Shown here in pieces: positions 26,436-35,521 of a stretch of DNA of 64,000 nt. The DNA is from Butyrivibrio sp. LB2008 (GTDB lineage: Bacteria > Bacillota > Clostridia > Lachnospirales > Lachnospiraceae). The notes below the pieces were generated by a model. That model searched no databases. It was not told the DNA's origin and worked only from the letters and a program-made list of their open reading frames with translations. The DNA is taken from NCBI RefSeq assembly GCF_000621565.1, contig NZ_KK211306.1, positions 211,886 through 275,885 of the forward strand, read 5' to 3'. Position 1 is the stretch's first letter, and each line of letters opens with the position of its first letter. Made by a program: the position numbers and the translations under genes.

Positions 26436-26493
26436 TAGTCTACTGATTGTAAACCTTTAACTGTAGTCTACTATCATTAGACCGTGCTGTCAA
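26436..26493 (-). promoter_or_regulatory. Promoter and BlaI-like operator of the BlaR operon
   Basis: On the minus strand TTGACA (26493-26488), 17-nt spacer, TAGACT (26470-26465). The box TAGTCTACT occurs twice on the plus strand (26436-26444 and 26464-26472), one copy covering the -10. A repressor bound there would block the promoter. Confidence 0.6.
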
Positions 26494-26500
26494 TATACTT

Positions 26501-26563
26501 CTGCGCATCGGTCGCATCCATAGCGGAGCGTTTTTTGTTTGAGGAATTTCCTCAAACAAAAAA
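26501..26563 (+). repeat. Dispersed palindromic repeat, copy 3
   Basis: CTGCGCATCGGTCGCATCC, then TAGCGGAGCG and the palindrome TTTTTTGTTTGAGGAA / TTCCTCAAACAAAAAA. Confidence 0.75.
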
Positions 26564-26593
26564 GGATATGAAAAGCTCAAGCCTTTCATATCC
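26564..26593 (-). terminator. recQ terminator
   Basis: Stem GGATATGAAA / TTTCATATCC; minus direction continues TTTTTTG. It lies 8 nt after the recQ stop. Confidence 0.8.
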
Positions 26594-26600
26594 CAATAAT

Positions 26601-28484
26601 TTATTTTTTCGTGATAAGCTCCGGAAGCTCTTTACAGCACTCAGAAATCGCTTTCAAAAATCTATCACCGTACTTCTTAAATTTATTCTCTCCGACACCG
26701 GAAATTTCCAGCATTTCTTCCTTTGTTGTCGGAACTTTGGCTGACATGTCTATCAAAGTTTTATCATTAAAGACAATGTATGGAGGCATGTTTTCCTCAC
26801 GAGCAATTTCAAGCCTAAGCTCCCTGAGTCTTTCAAACAATTTATATCCTGAGGATGTAAGCGAGCTCTTTTCGGCTGCTTTTTTGATTACTTTGGGCGC
26901 TTTTTCAGGACGCTTATCCTCATCCGTTATCTTCACCATTACTGAAGCTCCCGGATTCTTCAGCCTGCTGATGTCACCCATCTTCAGAACCTGATAGTCA
27001 CCCACAACAAGGTATTTATCATAAACAAGCTGATCGACAACACGCATCAACATGCTTCTTTTTACCGAATTAAGTACTCCGTACGACCTATAATTCACAG
27101 CACCTACTTCTTTTAGCCTTGCTGTCTTGGCTCCGAGCAAAGTATCTATGATAATTCCCCTGCCGTATCTTCCTTTAGCTTCATAAACACAGTTGATTAT
27201 CTTCTTTGCCGCATCAGTCATATCAACCGTTTCAAATTCTCTGCGGCAATTGCCGCAATCCTCGCATGGTTTGTCAGGTTTCTCACCAAAATATTTCAAG
27301 ATATGATTACGAAGACACTCTGTTGTATAGCAATATCTTTCCATAGCCTGAAGTCTTTGATTATCACGCTCTTTAATAATATCAAGGTCTGCCGGGTCAA
27401 TATCTGCCGCTTCTTTGTGTTCTAAGAGAAATCTGTTTATAACAATATCCTGCGGTGAAAACAAAAGAATACACTTTGAACCGAGTCCGTCTCTTCCTGC
27501 TCGTCCCGCCTCCTGGTAATAATTCTCCATACTCTGAGGCATATTGTAATGAATGACAAATCTGACATTCGACTTATCAATACCCATACCAAAAGCATTG
27601 GTAGCCACAACTATGCTTTTGTAATCAAAAACGAAATCATCCTGCATCTGCTTTCTTTCGGAAGCGCTCATTCCTGCGTGATATTTTGCCGCCGAGATTC
27701 CTTTTTCTGTCAACATCTCATACAGACTGTCTACATTCTTTCTGGTAGCACAATAGATTATTCCGCTTTCATTCGGATGTCCGGCAATAAAATCCAGAAT
27801 ATACTGTTCTTTATTCTTTGGTTTATCAACTTGAAAAAACAGATTCTCCCTGTCAAATCCGCCGATTAAAACAAAAGGCTTATCAAGACCAAGCGTGCAA
27901 ACAATATCTTCCCTTACATTCTCAGTCGCTGTAGCGGTAAATGCGCTAATGACAGGTCTCTTATCCAATAATTTCACGAACTCGACAATCTTCATATAGC
28001 TCGGCCTGAAATCCTGTCCCCACTGAGATATGCAATGAGCCTCATCAACTGTGATCATTGATATATTTATAGACTTTGCAAGTTCAATAAATCCTTCCGT
28101 CATAAGCCGCTCAGGAGCAACATATAAGATTTTATATTCACCATTCCCGGTCTTTTTTACCGTTTCAAAAAAATCCTTCTCAGAAAGAGAGCTATTGATA
28201 TACGCCGCCGCAACTCCCGCTTCATTCAGAGAATTAACCTGATCCTGCATCAAGGAAATAAGCGGAGAAATCACCAATGTTATGCCTTCAAGCATCATTG
28301 CCGGAATCTGATAACACAAAGACTTTCCCGCACCCGTAGGCATAACGCCAAAGACATCTCTTCCGTCTAAGATCGCATCAACTATATCTTTCTGCCCCGA
28401 CCTGAAAGAATCGTATCCAAACAGGACTTTTAGTACTTCTTCGGGGTTTTTATATAATTCATTTTTATTTAATGCATCACTCAT
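26601..28484 (-). CDS. recQ: ATP-dependent DNA helicase RecQ
   Basis: 627 residues; 3'-5' helicase for recombination and repair at stalled forks. Walker A PTGAGKSLCYQIP (about 50-62), DEAH box VDEAHCISQWGQDFRP, motif IV-VI with ATNAFGMGIDKSNVRFVIH and QEAGRAGRDG, the RecQ-Ct zinc site (CYTTECLRNH...CEDCGNC), winged helix, and a terminal HRDC domain (YKLFERLRELRLEIA..). All expected domains are in the usual order and length. It is a single gene with its own terminator; the start codon follows a modest AAATTTATG context. Confidence 0.95.
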   Translation of the reverse strand: MSDALNKNELYKNPEEVLKVLFGYDSFRSGQKDIVDAILDGRDVFGVMPTGAGKSLCYQIPAMMLEGITLVISPLISLMQDQVNSLNEAGVAAAYINSSLSEKDFFETVKKTGNGEYKILYVAPERLMTEGFIELAKSINISMITVDEAHCISQWGQDFRPSYMKIVEFVKLLDKRPVISAFTATATENVREDIVCTLGLDKPFVLIGGFDRENLFFQVDKPKNKEQYILDFIAGHPNESGIIYCATRKNVDSLYEMLTEKGISAAKYHAGMSASERKQMQDDFVFDYKSIVVATNAFGMGIDKSNVRFVIHYNMPQSMENYYQEAGRAGRDGLGSKCILLFSPQDIVINRFLLEHKEAADIDPADLDIIKERDNQRLQAMERYCYTTECLRNHILKYFGEKPDKPCEDCGNCRREFETVDMTDAAKKIINCVYEAKGRYGRGIIIDTLLGAKTARLKEVGAVNYRSYGVLNSVKRSMLMRVVDQLVYDKYLVVGDYQVLKMGDISRLKNPGASVMVKITDEDKRPEKAPKVIKKAAEKSSLTSSGYKLFERLRELRLEIAREENMPPYIVFNDKTLIDMSAKVPTTKEEMLEISGVGENKFKKYGDRFLKAISECCKELPELITKK

Positions 28485-28553
28485 AAATTTACCATGCCAA
28501 CTTTTATTATCATAATATTTCTTTTTTCTGATAAAATTTCTATCAAATAAAAA

Positions 28554-28579
28554 GCCGGACAGAAGCTTGTCTATCCGGC
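28554..28579 (-). terminator. Terminator of the Rpn-like gene
   Basis: GCCGGA...TCCGGC stem with CA/TG continuing, then TTTTTATTT on the minus strand. Confidence 0.75.
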
Positions 28580-28600
28580 GAAAACACCTTAATAATTAAA

Positions 28601-29569
28601 CTAATCTAAAATGCCATACTTCTTATAAAGTTTCATTCTCTCTTTACCTGTAGCGTTCAGTGCCTCATCAAACTCTTTACTACCAGGAATCAAAACCTTA
28701 AGAAGTTTCGCAAGCATATCAGCACCTTCCGTACGTGCTTCTTCACATGCTTCTCTACGGCCTTCCTCGCGGCCAATTTCTCTTTCCGCATCTACCAATT
28801 CCTGCCATGCCTTACTAACCATCACTTGCCCTCCTTTCGCATTATCCGTAGAAATCCTTGTACCGGCAAACATATTTATCATTTCAACAGTTTTCACCTT
28901 TAATTCATCACTTCCTGCCTCTATTATATCATGCATCTTCTCTCTGTCATCCGAAACATGTATGAGCTCCATAACCTTGCCAAGCTCCGATGAAAACTTA
29001 TTAAAATCCTCTATCTCATCCGGCGTTATCAGATTAAGTCTATAATCATCAACATACTTAGCAATCCTCGGATCAATATCACCAAACATATCAAAAAGTG
29101 ACCGAGGCGCATCCCACTTCTTTTTATCAAAACAAATGCAAAGTGTTATAACCGGAATTATGCGATCATATTTCGAAAAACCGGATAGTTTCTCATCTCC
29201 TGATAAGTCCCTTCTATCTTCATGTTGCTTTCTGATATTCTCAACCTGCGAAGCATAATTAAGAGCATCATATAGATAATCCCTTACAGGCATAGCATAA
29301 TGAATATTGGTCTGTCCTTCTATTCCCAAAAGAACCATCGTTGCATATTTACTGCGCTTGATATTACAAAGTTTCAACACATCCCTCATCTTCTGGCTGG
29401 TAAATACTTTGTTCATCTTATCTATTACCGCTAATTCCGTAGCATCCTGCTCTTTTAACTCTTCCGGTTTAATTACCTCTTCCCCGTCAAAAAAATAGTA
29501 ATTAAATGCATCGGCAAAAACATCATCCTGTGCAAGATATTGCTTAGTTAATATATCCTTTTTCCCCAT
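28601..29569 (-). CDS. Rpn-family PD-(D/E)XK nuclease / transposase-like protein
   Basis: 322 residues. The layout fits the Rpn / PDDEXK_2 family common in Lachnospiraceae: a short N-terminus (YLAQDDVFADAFNYYFFDGE), a central strand-rich core (YATMVLLGIEGQTNIHYAMP; VITLCICFDKKKWD) where the acidic and EGQ-like residues sit, and a long charged C-terminal helix (EREIGREEGRREACEEARTE). Family members promote recombination or act as stand-alone nucleases; many have lost mobility. It starts 11 nt after the small HTH gene, so the two form one unit. Confidence 0.78.
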   Translation of the reverse strand: MGKKDILTKQYLAQDDVFADAFNYYFFDGEEVIKPEELKEQDATELAVIDKMNKVFTSQKMRDVLKLCNIKRSKYATMVLLGIEGQTNIHYAMPVRDYLYDALNYASQVENIRKQHEDRRDLSGDEKLSGFSKYDRIIPVITLCICFDKKKWDAPRSLFDMFGDIDPRIAKYVDDYRLNLITPDEIEDFNKFSSELGKVMELIHVSDDREKMHDIIEAGSDELKVKTVEMINMFAGTRISTDNAKGGQVMVSKAWQELVDAEREIGREEGRREACEEARTEGADMLAKLLKVLIPGSKEFDEALNATGKERMKLYKKYGILD

Positions 29570-29580
29570 AACTTATAACT

Positions 29581-29850
29581 TCAACACTCTCTCCTCTTTT
29601 CATTTGCAACCTTATATGCGATCAGCTTAAGTACATATTCCGGCATGACCCTTCGCCCAAGTTCCCACTCCTGCATAGTCCTATAAGGAATTTCAAGCCA
29701 CTCCGAAAATTCCTTCCTGTTCATCCCCGAGAACTCCCTAATTGCTCTAAAAACATACGCAATCCTCATACGCTCCGCATCTGCCTCGCTCCTGTCATTG
29801 AATTCAATCTCAACCTCAATACCTTCTATGTTATATTTCTCAGTTCTCAT
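29581..29850 (-). CDS. Small helix-turn-helix protein
   Basis: 89 residues. An N-terminal beta strand pair (YNIEGIEVEIEFNDRSEADA) is followed by an HTH (IREFSGMNRKEFSEWLEIPYRTMQEWELGRR, written here as one stretch in parts: IREFSGMNRKEFSEW and YRTMQEWE). Such small regulators often precede Rpn-like nuclease genes and may be autorepressors or antitoxin-like partners. The gap upstream contains long palindromic element 2. Confidence 0.75.
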   Translation of the reverse strand: MRTEKYNIEGIEVEIEFNDRSEADAERMRIAYVFRAIREFSGMNRKEFSEWLEIPYRTMQEWELGRRVMPEYVLKLIAYKVANEKRREC

Positions 29851-30044
29851 AAGCCCCTCACATATTTTGTAGTCATTGCGTGCACCAACAAATCATAATA
29901 CACGCAATGACTACATGTCAAGCAAAATAATAGAACAAATTATTAAAACTACTTTCATAGAATTGCTATATTTAAGAGTATTAAAAAGCTGAATTACCAA
30001 ACTACGTTCTTTTTTCATCACAAATATAATCCTTTTCACAGACA

Positions 30045-30237
30045 GCCCGGCCGCAAAGGTATCAACTTAGAAATGCGCTGTCTTCGGACGAGTCGATGAT
30101 TTCCAAAATGAAAAAACAGATAAATGCCGATTGTTCTGAATAACATGAAATGAGGCATTTATCTGTTTTTGAATTTATGGAAATCACGACGCAGCCGTAC
30201 ACAGCGCATTTCCAAGTGGATACCTTTGCGGCCGGGC
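30045..30237 (-). repeat. Long palindromic element, copy 2
   Basis: 193-bp imperfect inverted repeat bounded by GCCCGGCCGCAAAGGTATC and its complement. The central stem and 25-nt loop match copy 1 (21674-21868) exactly in reverse orientation. The arms have diverged from copy 1 while keeping their own complementarity. It occupies most of the 413-bp gap between the ABC exporter and the HTH gene; nothing else was recognised in that gap. Confidence 0.8.
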
Positions 30238-30263
30238 GTCAAGAAAGGCATATTGTAAAAAAC

Positions 30264-32204
30264 TTACGCAGTTTCCGACTTCATTCCGGTGTAGAGCTGG
30301 TAATATCTCTGCTTCTTGGCAATGAGCTCATCATGCGTACCCTGCTCTACTATTCGTCCCTGCTCAAGGACTATTATGCAATCACTGTTCTTAACGGTAG
30401 AGAGCCTGTGAGCAATAACAAAGGTAGTTCTCCCCTTCATAAGCCTGTCCATACCGTCCTGAACAATCTTCTCTGTTCTTGTATCGATAGACGATGTAGC
30501 TTCATCGAGAATAAGTACCGGCGGATCTGCAATCGCTGCTCTCGCAATTGCAAGGAGCTGGCGCTGTCCCTGTGAAAGGTTTGCTCCATCGCCCGTGAGC
30601 ATTGTATCGTACCCTTCAGGAAGCCTCTTAATAAAGCTGTGCGCGTTTGCAAGCTTAGCTGCTGCGATTACTTCTTCGTCAGTTGCATTGAGCTTGCCGT
30701 ATCTGATATTGTCTTTAACCGTACCCGTAAACAAGTGCGTATCCTGAAGCACTATTCCGAGTGAACGGCGAAGATCCGCTTTTTTTATCTTATTTATATT
30801 GATATTATCATATCTGATCTTACCATCCTGAATATCATAGAATCTGTTGATCAGATTTGTTATCGTGGTCTTTCCCGCACCTGTAGAACCTACAAAAGCA
30901 ATCTTCTGTCCGGGTGTGGCATGAAGAACGATATCATGAAGGACCATCTTTTCATCTGTATAACCAAAATCCACACCGTTGAAAGTTACATCACCCTCCA
31001 TCGGCTGGTATGTTGTCGTATCTGTAGCCTTGTGATAGTGCTTCCAAGCCCAGCGTCCCGTATGATGATCGGCCTCTTTTATCTCACCGTTTTCTTCAAT
31101 CGCATCGACAAGCATTACATAGCCTTCATCTGTCTCAGGCTCAGCATCGAGAAGCTTAAAGATACGATCCGCACCCGCAAGAGCCATTACTATTGAATTA
31201 AGCTGCATGCTGACCTGGTTAATCGGCATACTGAAGTTTCTGTTAAATGTAAGGAACGATGCAAGCGCACCAACCGTGAAGCCTACGGCAATACTATCAG
31301 AAAGAGCTATCGCACCGCCGACCATAGCACAGATAACATAACTTGTATTTCCGAGCTGCGCATTGATGGGACCAAGCGATCCCGAAAATGCGTTAGCTTT
31401 AAATGCGCTGTTGCAAAGAGCTTCATTAAGCTCATCAAATTTCGCGATGCTCTCATCCTCGTGATTAAATACCTTAATAACCTTCTGTCCCGTCATCATC
31501 TCTTCAATGTAGCCGTTAAGTGCACCGAGATTCTTTTGCTGCTCCACAAAGTTCTTTCCGGAAGCCTTGGTCGCCATAGCTGAGCAAAAAAGCATAACTC
31601 CGACCATGAACAGCGTCACAAAAGTAAGCGGTACGCTTAAAATAAACATTGATATGAGCACACTAAAAATTGTGATCACACTGCTGATCAGCTGAGGAAT
31701 ACTCTGACTGATCATCTGTCTGAGTGTATCAATGTCATTTGTGTAGATTGACATGATATCACCGTGCGCGTGTGTATCAAAATACTTTATGGGAAGGCTC
31801 TCCATGTGTGTAAAAAGCTCCTCACGAAGTCTTCTGAGCGTTCCCTGGTTGATATATACCATTACTCTTGCCTGAATATATGCTGCCAACGCGCCAAGAG
31901 CATAAAATACCGCAACTTTTCCTATCGCCCCAAGAAGAGGTCCGAAACCATCGATTTTACCATCAAGCATTGGCTGTATATATAAGTCAATAAGATTTTT
32001 TGTAAAAAAAGTTCCCTGTATATTTGCCGCAACCGTTATAAGTATGCACACAAAAACAGTAACCATGTGAACGGGATAATATTTAAACACATATCCCATC
32101 AATCTCAAAAAAAGAGCTCCGGGATTCTCAATCTTTGGTCTGGGCATACCGCGTCTGTTACCACCGCCCGGTCCGACTTTTATCTCTTTTGTTTCTTCTG
32201 CCAT
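30264..32204 (-). CDS. ABC exporter half-transporter (permease-ATPase fusion) B
   Basis: 646 residues. Six-helix exporter domain (about 30-340), then an ATPase with Walker A GSTGAGKTT, Q-loop VLQDTHLF, signature LSQGQRQLLAIARA and Walker B VLILDEATSSID. An insertion of about 45 residues (VDAIEENGEIKEADHHTGRW) separates the two domains. It starts 12 nt after the partner half-transporter gene. Together they match the heterodimeric MDR-type exporters (YheI/YheH, LmrCD-like) of Firmicutes. The exported compound is unknown. Confidence 0.93.
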   Translation of the reverse strand: MAEETKEIKVGPGGGNRRGMPRPKIENPGALFLRLMGYVFKYYPVHMVTVFVCILITVAANIQGTFFTKNLIDLYIQPMLDGKIDGFGPLLGAIGKVAVFYALGALAAYIQARVMVYINQGTLRRLREELFTHMESLPIKYFDTHAHGDIMSIYTNDIDTLRQMISQSIPQLISSVITIFSVLISMFILSVPLTFVTLFMVGVMLFCSAMATKASGKNFVEQQKNLGALNGYIEEMMTGQKVIKVFNHEDESIAKFDELNEALCNSAFKANAFSGSLGPINAQLGNTSYVICAMVGGAIALSDSIAVGFTVGALASFLTFNRNFSMPINQVSMQLNSIVMALAGADRIFKLLDAEPETDEGYVMLVDAIEENGEIKEADHHTGRWAWKHYHKATDTTTYQPMEGDVTFNGVDFGYTDEKMVLHDIVLHATPGQKIAFVGSTGAGKTTITNLINRFYDIQDGKIRYDNININKIKKADLRRSLGIVLQDTHLFTGTVKDNIRYGKLNATDEEVIAAAKLANAHSFIKRLPEGYDTMLTGDGANLSQGQRQLLAIARAAIADPPVLILDEATSSIDTRTEKIVQDGMDRLMKGRTTFVIAHRLSTVKNSDCIIVLEQGRIVEQGTHDELIAKKQRYYQLYTGMKSETA

Positions 32205-32216
32205 CTTGAATCCTCC

Positions 32217-33962
32217 TTAAGCCTGCTTATCGAAATCCGCATTCGCACCACCGGTCTGCGATTCGTATACTTCTCTGTAAATAGTGTTATTTTTAAGAAG
32301 TTCCTCATGTGTCCCAAATCCGCTGACCTGACCGTCATCCATAACAATTATTCTGTCGCAATCCTGAACCGAAGCAATTCTCTGTGCAATGATAAGCTTG
32401 GTCGTCCCGGGAATCTCCTCTGCAAATGCCTTTCTGATCTTGGCATCCGTAGCAGTGTCAACAGCACTGGTTGAATCATCAAGTATGAGAATCTTGGGCT
32501 TTTTAAGCAGTGCTCTGGCAATACAAAGTCTCTGCCTCTGACCACCTGAAACATTCGATCCGCCCTGCTCTATAAATGTTTCATAGCCATCAGGCATTCT
32601 CTCTATAAATTCATCTGCGCAAGCCATCTTGCAGGCTCTTATGCAATCCTCTTTTGTCGCATTCTTATCGCCCCATCTGAGGTTATCCAATATGGTTCCG
32701 GAGAAAAGAACATTCTTCTGAAGCACAACGGACACCTGATCTCTAAGCGCCGTCATATCATACTCTTTTACATCAACTCCGCCAACTTTAACGACACCAT
32801 CCGTTACATCGTAAAGTCTGCTGATAAGATTGACCAAAGAAGACTTAGCGGAACCTGTTCCTCCGATAATTCCGATTGTTTCACCGGGTTTGATATCAAT
32901 ATTTATATCTTTTAGCACAGGCTCTTCCGAAGTCGTATTATATGCAAAATTAACATGCTCAAAGCTGATGCTTCCATCAGCCACAAACATAACGGGCTTA
33001 TACGCATTTGTGATATCGGGTGTCTCTTCCAAAACTTCCGCAATACGCTTTCCGCTTGCCTGCGCCATTGTGAGCATTACAAAGATAATAGCAAGGAACA
33101 TCATGCTCATAAGAATATTCATGCAATATGCAAGAAGTCCCATAAGCTCACCTGTTGTAAGGCTTCCCGCAACGATCATATGTGCCCCCACCCAGCTGAT
33201 AAGAAGTATACATGCATAAACGGTTGCTGTCATCATAGGCCCCATCTTAATAACGTTCATCTCGGCCCTTACAAACATGTTGTAGATATTGCCCGCAGCT
33301 TTTTTGAACTTATCATTCTCATAGTCTTCACGAACATAAGCCTTTACAACCCTGATAGCAGACACGTTCTCCTGAACGCTCTCATTAAGTCCGTCATATT
33401 TTTCAAAAACTTCTTTGAAATAAACTGTTGCCTTACTCATGATCAAAACCATGAACGCAGCAAGAATACCTACAGCAACAAGGTATATCGTCGCAAGTCT
33501 TGGATTTATCACAAATGACATTACCATAGCAAATACAACTGTCGCAGGTGCTCTCATAGCCATTCTAAGAAGCATCATATATGCATTCTGAATATTGGTG
33601 ACATCGGTAGTCAGCCTTGTTACAAGGCCTGATGTCGAGAATTTGTCTATATTGGAAAAAGAAAAAGTCTGAATATTATCAAACATGGCTTTTCTAAGGT
33701 TCTTTGCAAGTCCCGTGGAAGCCTTTGATCCGTAATATGCTCCTCCAATTCCGGCAGCAAGTCCAAACAGAGCGATCACCAGCATCATGATACCCACTCT
33801 GAAAATATATGCCATATTTCCACCGTTTACTCCATTATCAACAATATCGCCCATAAGTCTGGGTATTATCATCTCCGCCGCAACTTCACCGATCATACAT
33901 ATCGGCGTCAAAATAGATACGAGCTTATATTCTTTTAGTTCTTTACCTAGTGTCTTTATCAT
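32217..33962 (-). CDS. ABC exporter half-transporter (permease-ATPase fusion) A
   Basis: 581 residues from the ATG after GGAGAGAGG (a longer in-frame start lacks a ribosome site). Membrane domain about 15-310; ATPase with Walker A GGTGSAKSSLVNL, signature VSGGQRQRLCIARA and Walker B ILILDDSTSAVD. The Walker B is followed by Asp instead of the catalytic Glu (LDDS), the usual sign of the degenerate site in heterodimeric exporters; the partner keeps Glu (LDEA). This pairing supports an asymmetric heterodimer. Confidence 0.93.
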   Translation of the reverse strand: MIKTLGKELKEYKLVSILTPICMIGEVAAEMIIPRLMGDIVDNGVNGGNMAYIFRVGIMMLVIALFGLAAGIGGAYYGSKASTGLAKNLRKAMFDNIQTFSFSNIDKFSTSGLVTRLTTDVTNIQNAYMMLLRMAMRAPATVVFAMVMSFVINPRLATIYLVAVGILAAFMVLIMSKATVYFKEVFEKYDGLNESVQENVSAIRVVKAYVREDYENDKFKKAAGNIYNMFVRAEMNVIKMGPMMTATVYACILLISWVGAHMIVAGSLTTGELMGLLAYCMNILMSMMFLAIIFVMLTMAQASGKRIAEVLEETPDITNAYKPVMFVADGSISFEHVNFAYNTTSEEPVLKDINIDIKPGETIGIIGGTGSAKSSLVNLISRLYDVTDGVVKVGGVDVKEYDMTALRDQVSVVLQKNVLFSGTILDNLRWGDKNATKEDCIRACKMACADEFIERMPDGYETFIEQGGSNVSGGQRQRLCIARALLKKPKILILDDSTSAVDTATDAKIRKAFAEEIPGTTKLIIAQRIASVQDCDRIIVMDDGQVSGFGTHEELLKNNTIYREVYESQTGGANADFDKQA

Positions 33963-34056
33963 AGCCTCTCTCCTATAGTAATCTCCAATCAAGTATTATA
34001 TAACCAAAATAAATTGTGTTCAATCGATTTTATAGTTATTTAATAGACTAAAAAGA

Positions 34057-34180
34057 GCATTTCGCTCGCGAAATGCTAGCGCGCGAGCGGATTGCGTAAG
34101 CAATATATTCCTTACCGCGAGCTGCGCATCACTGCGGAGCGTTTTTTATTTGATAGGAATTTCCTATCAAATAAAAACGC
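34057..34180 (+). repeat. Dispersed palindromic repeat, copy 4
   Basis: GCATTTCGCTCGCGAAATGC hairpin, GCGCGCGAGCGGATTGCG, AGCTGCGCATCACTGCGGAG, then palindrome TTTTTATTTGATAGGAA / TTCCTATCAAATAAAAA. Confidence 0.75.
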
Positions 34181-34215
34181 ACCATCTTCCATATCTGGGA
34201 AAGACGGTGCTTTTA
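34178..34215 (-). terminator. Terminator of the VanW-type gene
   Basis: GCACC(A)TCTT...AAGACGGTGC stem after the stop; minus direction continues GTTTTTATTT. Confidence 0.65.
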
Positions 34216-34233
34216 ATTAACCTATCATACTAA

Positions 34234-35049
34234 TTAAGCTACAGGTGCTTCTTCAGGCTGAGGTGCCGGAACAGCTTCAGGCGCAGGTGCGGGAGCTTCC
34301 GGTACTGCTTCGGGCTGGGGCTCCGGAGCAACAGGTGCTGCAGGCTGAGGAGCAAGAATATCAAGATGATATCCTGTTTCATCATAAGCTGCCTGTATCA
34401 TAACATCATGATCAAATACATTTCTGAATCTGAAATCTTTTCTTGTTCTGTATGCAATAGCTGCATCATCTCCCTGTGCATAGTAGTCTACAGGCTGTGA
34501 ATGATTATGTCTTTCAACAATCTTGCAGCCTGCATTCTTTGCCGCATGGTAAAGAGCGCTGCTTATCTTGCATACGCCTCCGCCGTAGTCATATCCACCT
34601 ACAACATGAGCTATAACATATCCTTTTTCAGGAGGTGTTCCTCTTCCGATAGTATTTGCATATGAAAAAGTTTCTCCGGGCTTTACGATGCGTCCGTTGA
34701 TATAGCCGCATGCAACTCTTGCATTTACGTTGTTGGAATCCTCATTAGCAGGGTACAAAACAATATCTTCATGACCGATGCTTGCCCATGCTATAGCTTC
34801 AGGTGCGGGAGCAGGTGCTTCAATTGCAGGTTGCTCGGGAGCTACAGTAGTTTCAGCAGTAGCCTCGGCAGTATTCTCTGTTACTGCGGGAGCTTCAATT
34901 GTCTCTGTAATAACTTCCTGCTCACATTCAGTAAATGTCTCTTCCATATGTACAGAAACTTCTTCAGATGTTTTTACATTACCATTTCCGGTGATTGATA
35001 CGCAGATCATTGGCAATACGATTGCCATAGCAAGTCTTTTCTTTTTCAT
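34234..35049 (-). CDS. VanW-family surface protein with Pro/Ala/Glu-rich arms
   Basis: 271 residues. N-terminal signal segment (MKKKRLAMAIVLPMICVSIT) probably exports the protein; an acidic, Ala/Pro-rich stretch (about 40-85) is followed by the VanW domain (about 90-225): PGETFSYANTIGRGTPPEKG and GGGVCKISSALYHAA are its hallmarks. The C-terminus is a Pro/Ala/Glu repeat tail. VanW domains occur in cell-wall-associated proteins of clostridia; the biochemical role is unknown. A c-di-GMP-I riboswitch with its own terminator precedes the gene, so expression should follow cellular c-di-GMP. Confidence 0.85.
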   Translation of the reverse strand: MKKKRLAMAIVLPMICVSITGNGNVKTSEEVSVHMEETFTECEQEVITETIEAPAVTENTAEATAETTVAPEQPAIEAPAPAPEAIAWASIGHEDIVLYPANEDSNNVNARVACGYINGRIVKPGETFSYANTIGRGTPPEKGYVIAHVVGGYDYGGGVCKISSALYHAAKNAGCKIVERHNHSQPVDYYAQGDDAAIAYRTRKDFRFRNVFDHDVMIQAAYDETGYHLDILAPQPAAPVAPEPQPEAVPEAPAPAPEAVPAPQPEEAPVA

Positions 35050-35124
35050 GTCAATCTTAATTCCTTTTTCATTAGTCTAAGTAAATATGGGGTTCTCACC
35101 AGGATCGCTGTTGTTTGAAAACGA

Positions 35125-35250
35125 AGAGTTGCTTTGCAACTCTTTGCGCGTCGATGTGCGCAAGCTTTAGCTTGCATAATACTTCTGCGCATCGGTCGCA
35201 TCCATAGCGGAGCGTTTTTTATTTGATAGGATTTTCCTATCAAATAAAAA
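35125..35250 (+). repeat. Dispersed palindromic repeat, copy 5
   Basis: GAGTTGC-TTT-GCAACTC hairpin, GCGCAAGC...GCTTGC block, CTGCGCATCGGTCGCATCC, TAGCGGAGCG, then palindrome ATTTGATAGGA / TCCTATCAAAT. It lies between the riboswitch terminator and the VanW start. Confidence 0.75.
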
Positions 35251-35251
35251 A

Positions 35252-35360
35252 GCGATGCTTACGCATCGCTATCAGTTCAATTGCAACTGGCTATCCTTTC
35301 GGACCCTATAGCTTTGCGTCATTAGATTTCTCTAACTTTGCCTACAAATATTCACATATT
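35252..35360 (-). ncRNA. c-di-GMP-I (GEMM) riboswitch with terminator platform
   Basis: Minus strand from about 35360: GTAGGCAAAG, hairpin GTTAGA-GAAA-TCTAAT (a GAAA tetraloop), the near-invariant ATGACGCAAAGCTA, a second hairpin GGGTCCGAAAGGATAGCC with receptor-like sequence, and CAGTTGCA closing the first stem. These are the landmarks of the GEMM-I aptamer. It is followed by an intrinsic terminator (AGCGATGCGTAAGCATCGCT then TTTTTT, 35252-35271). The downstream gene is the VanW protein. Whether ligand turns expression on or off depends on competition between the stems, which I cannot fold here. Confidence 0.88.
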
Positions 35361-35397
35361 TATCTATATATAGTTCTTTTTTCGTGAAAGCAGAGTA

Positions 35398-35426
35398 ATT
35401 ATAACCCATGGTATATCTAAAGTCCA
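35398..35426 (-). promoter_or_regulatory. Promoter of the riboswitch-VanW transcript
   Basis: TGGACT (35426-35421), 17-nt spacer, TATAAT (35403-35398) on the minus strand, starting transcription about 40 nt before the aptamer. Confidence 0.6.
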
Positions 35427-35521
35427 TACTAAATCACGTAATTATTCATGAAAAATTTAAGACTGTCAAAACGCTAAACCGATAACCGGAAATCAAAGAA
35501 AATTTGAGCAAAATTTCTATA

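Noticed and set aside
28601..29569. Intact mobile element
   Set aside because: Rpn-like proteins are often called transposases, but no terminal inverted repeats or target duplications were seen around it.
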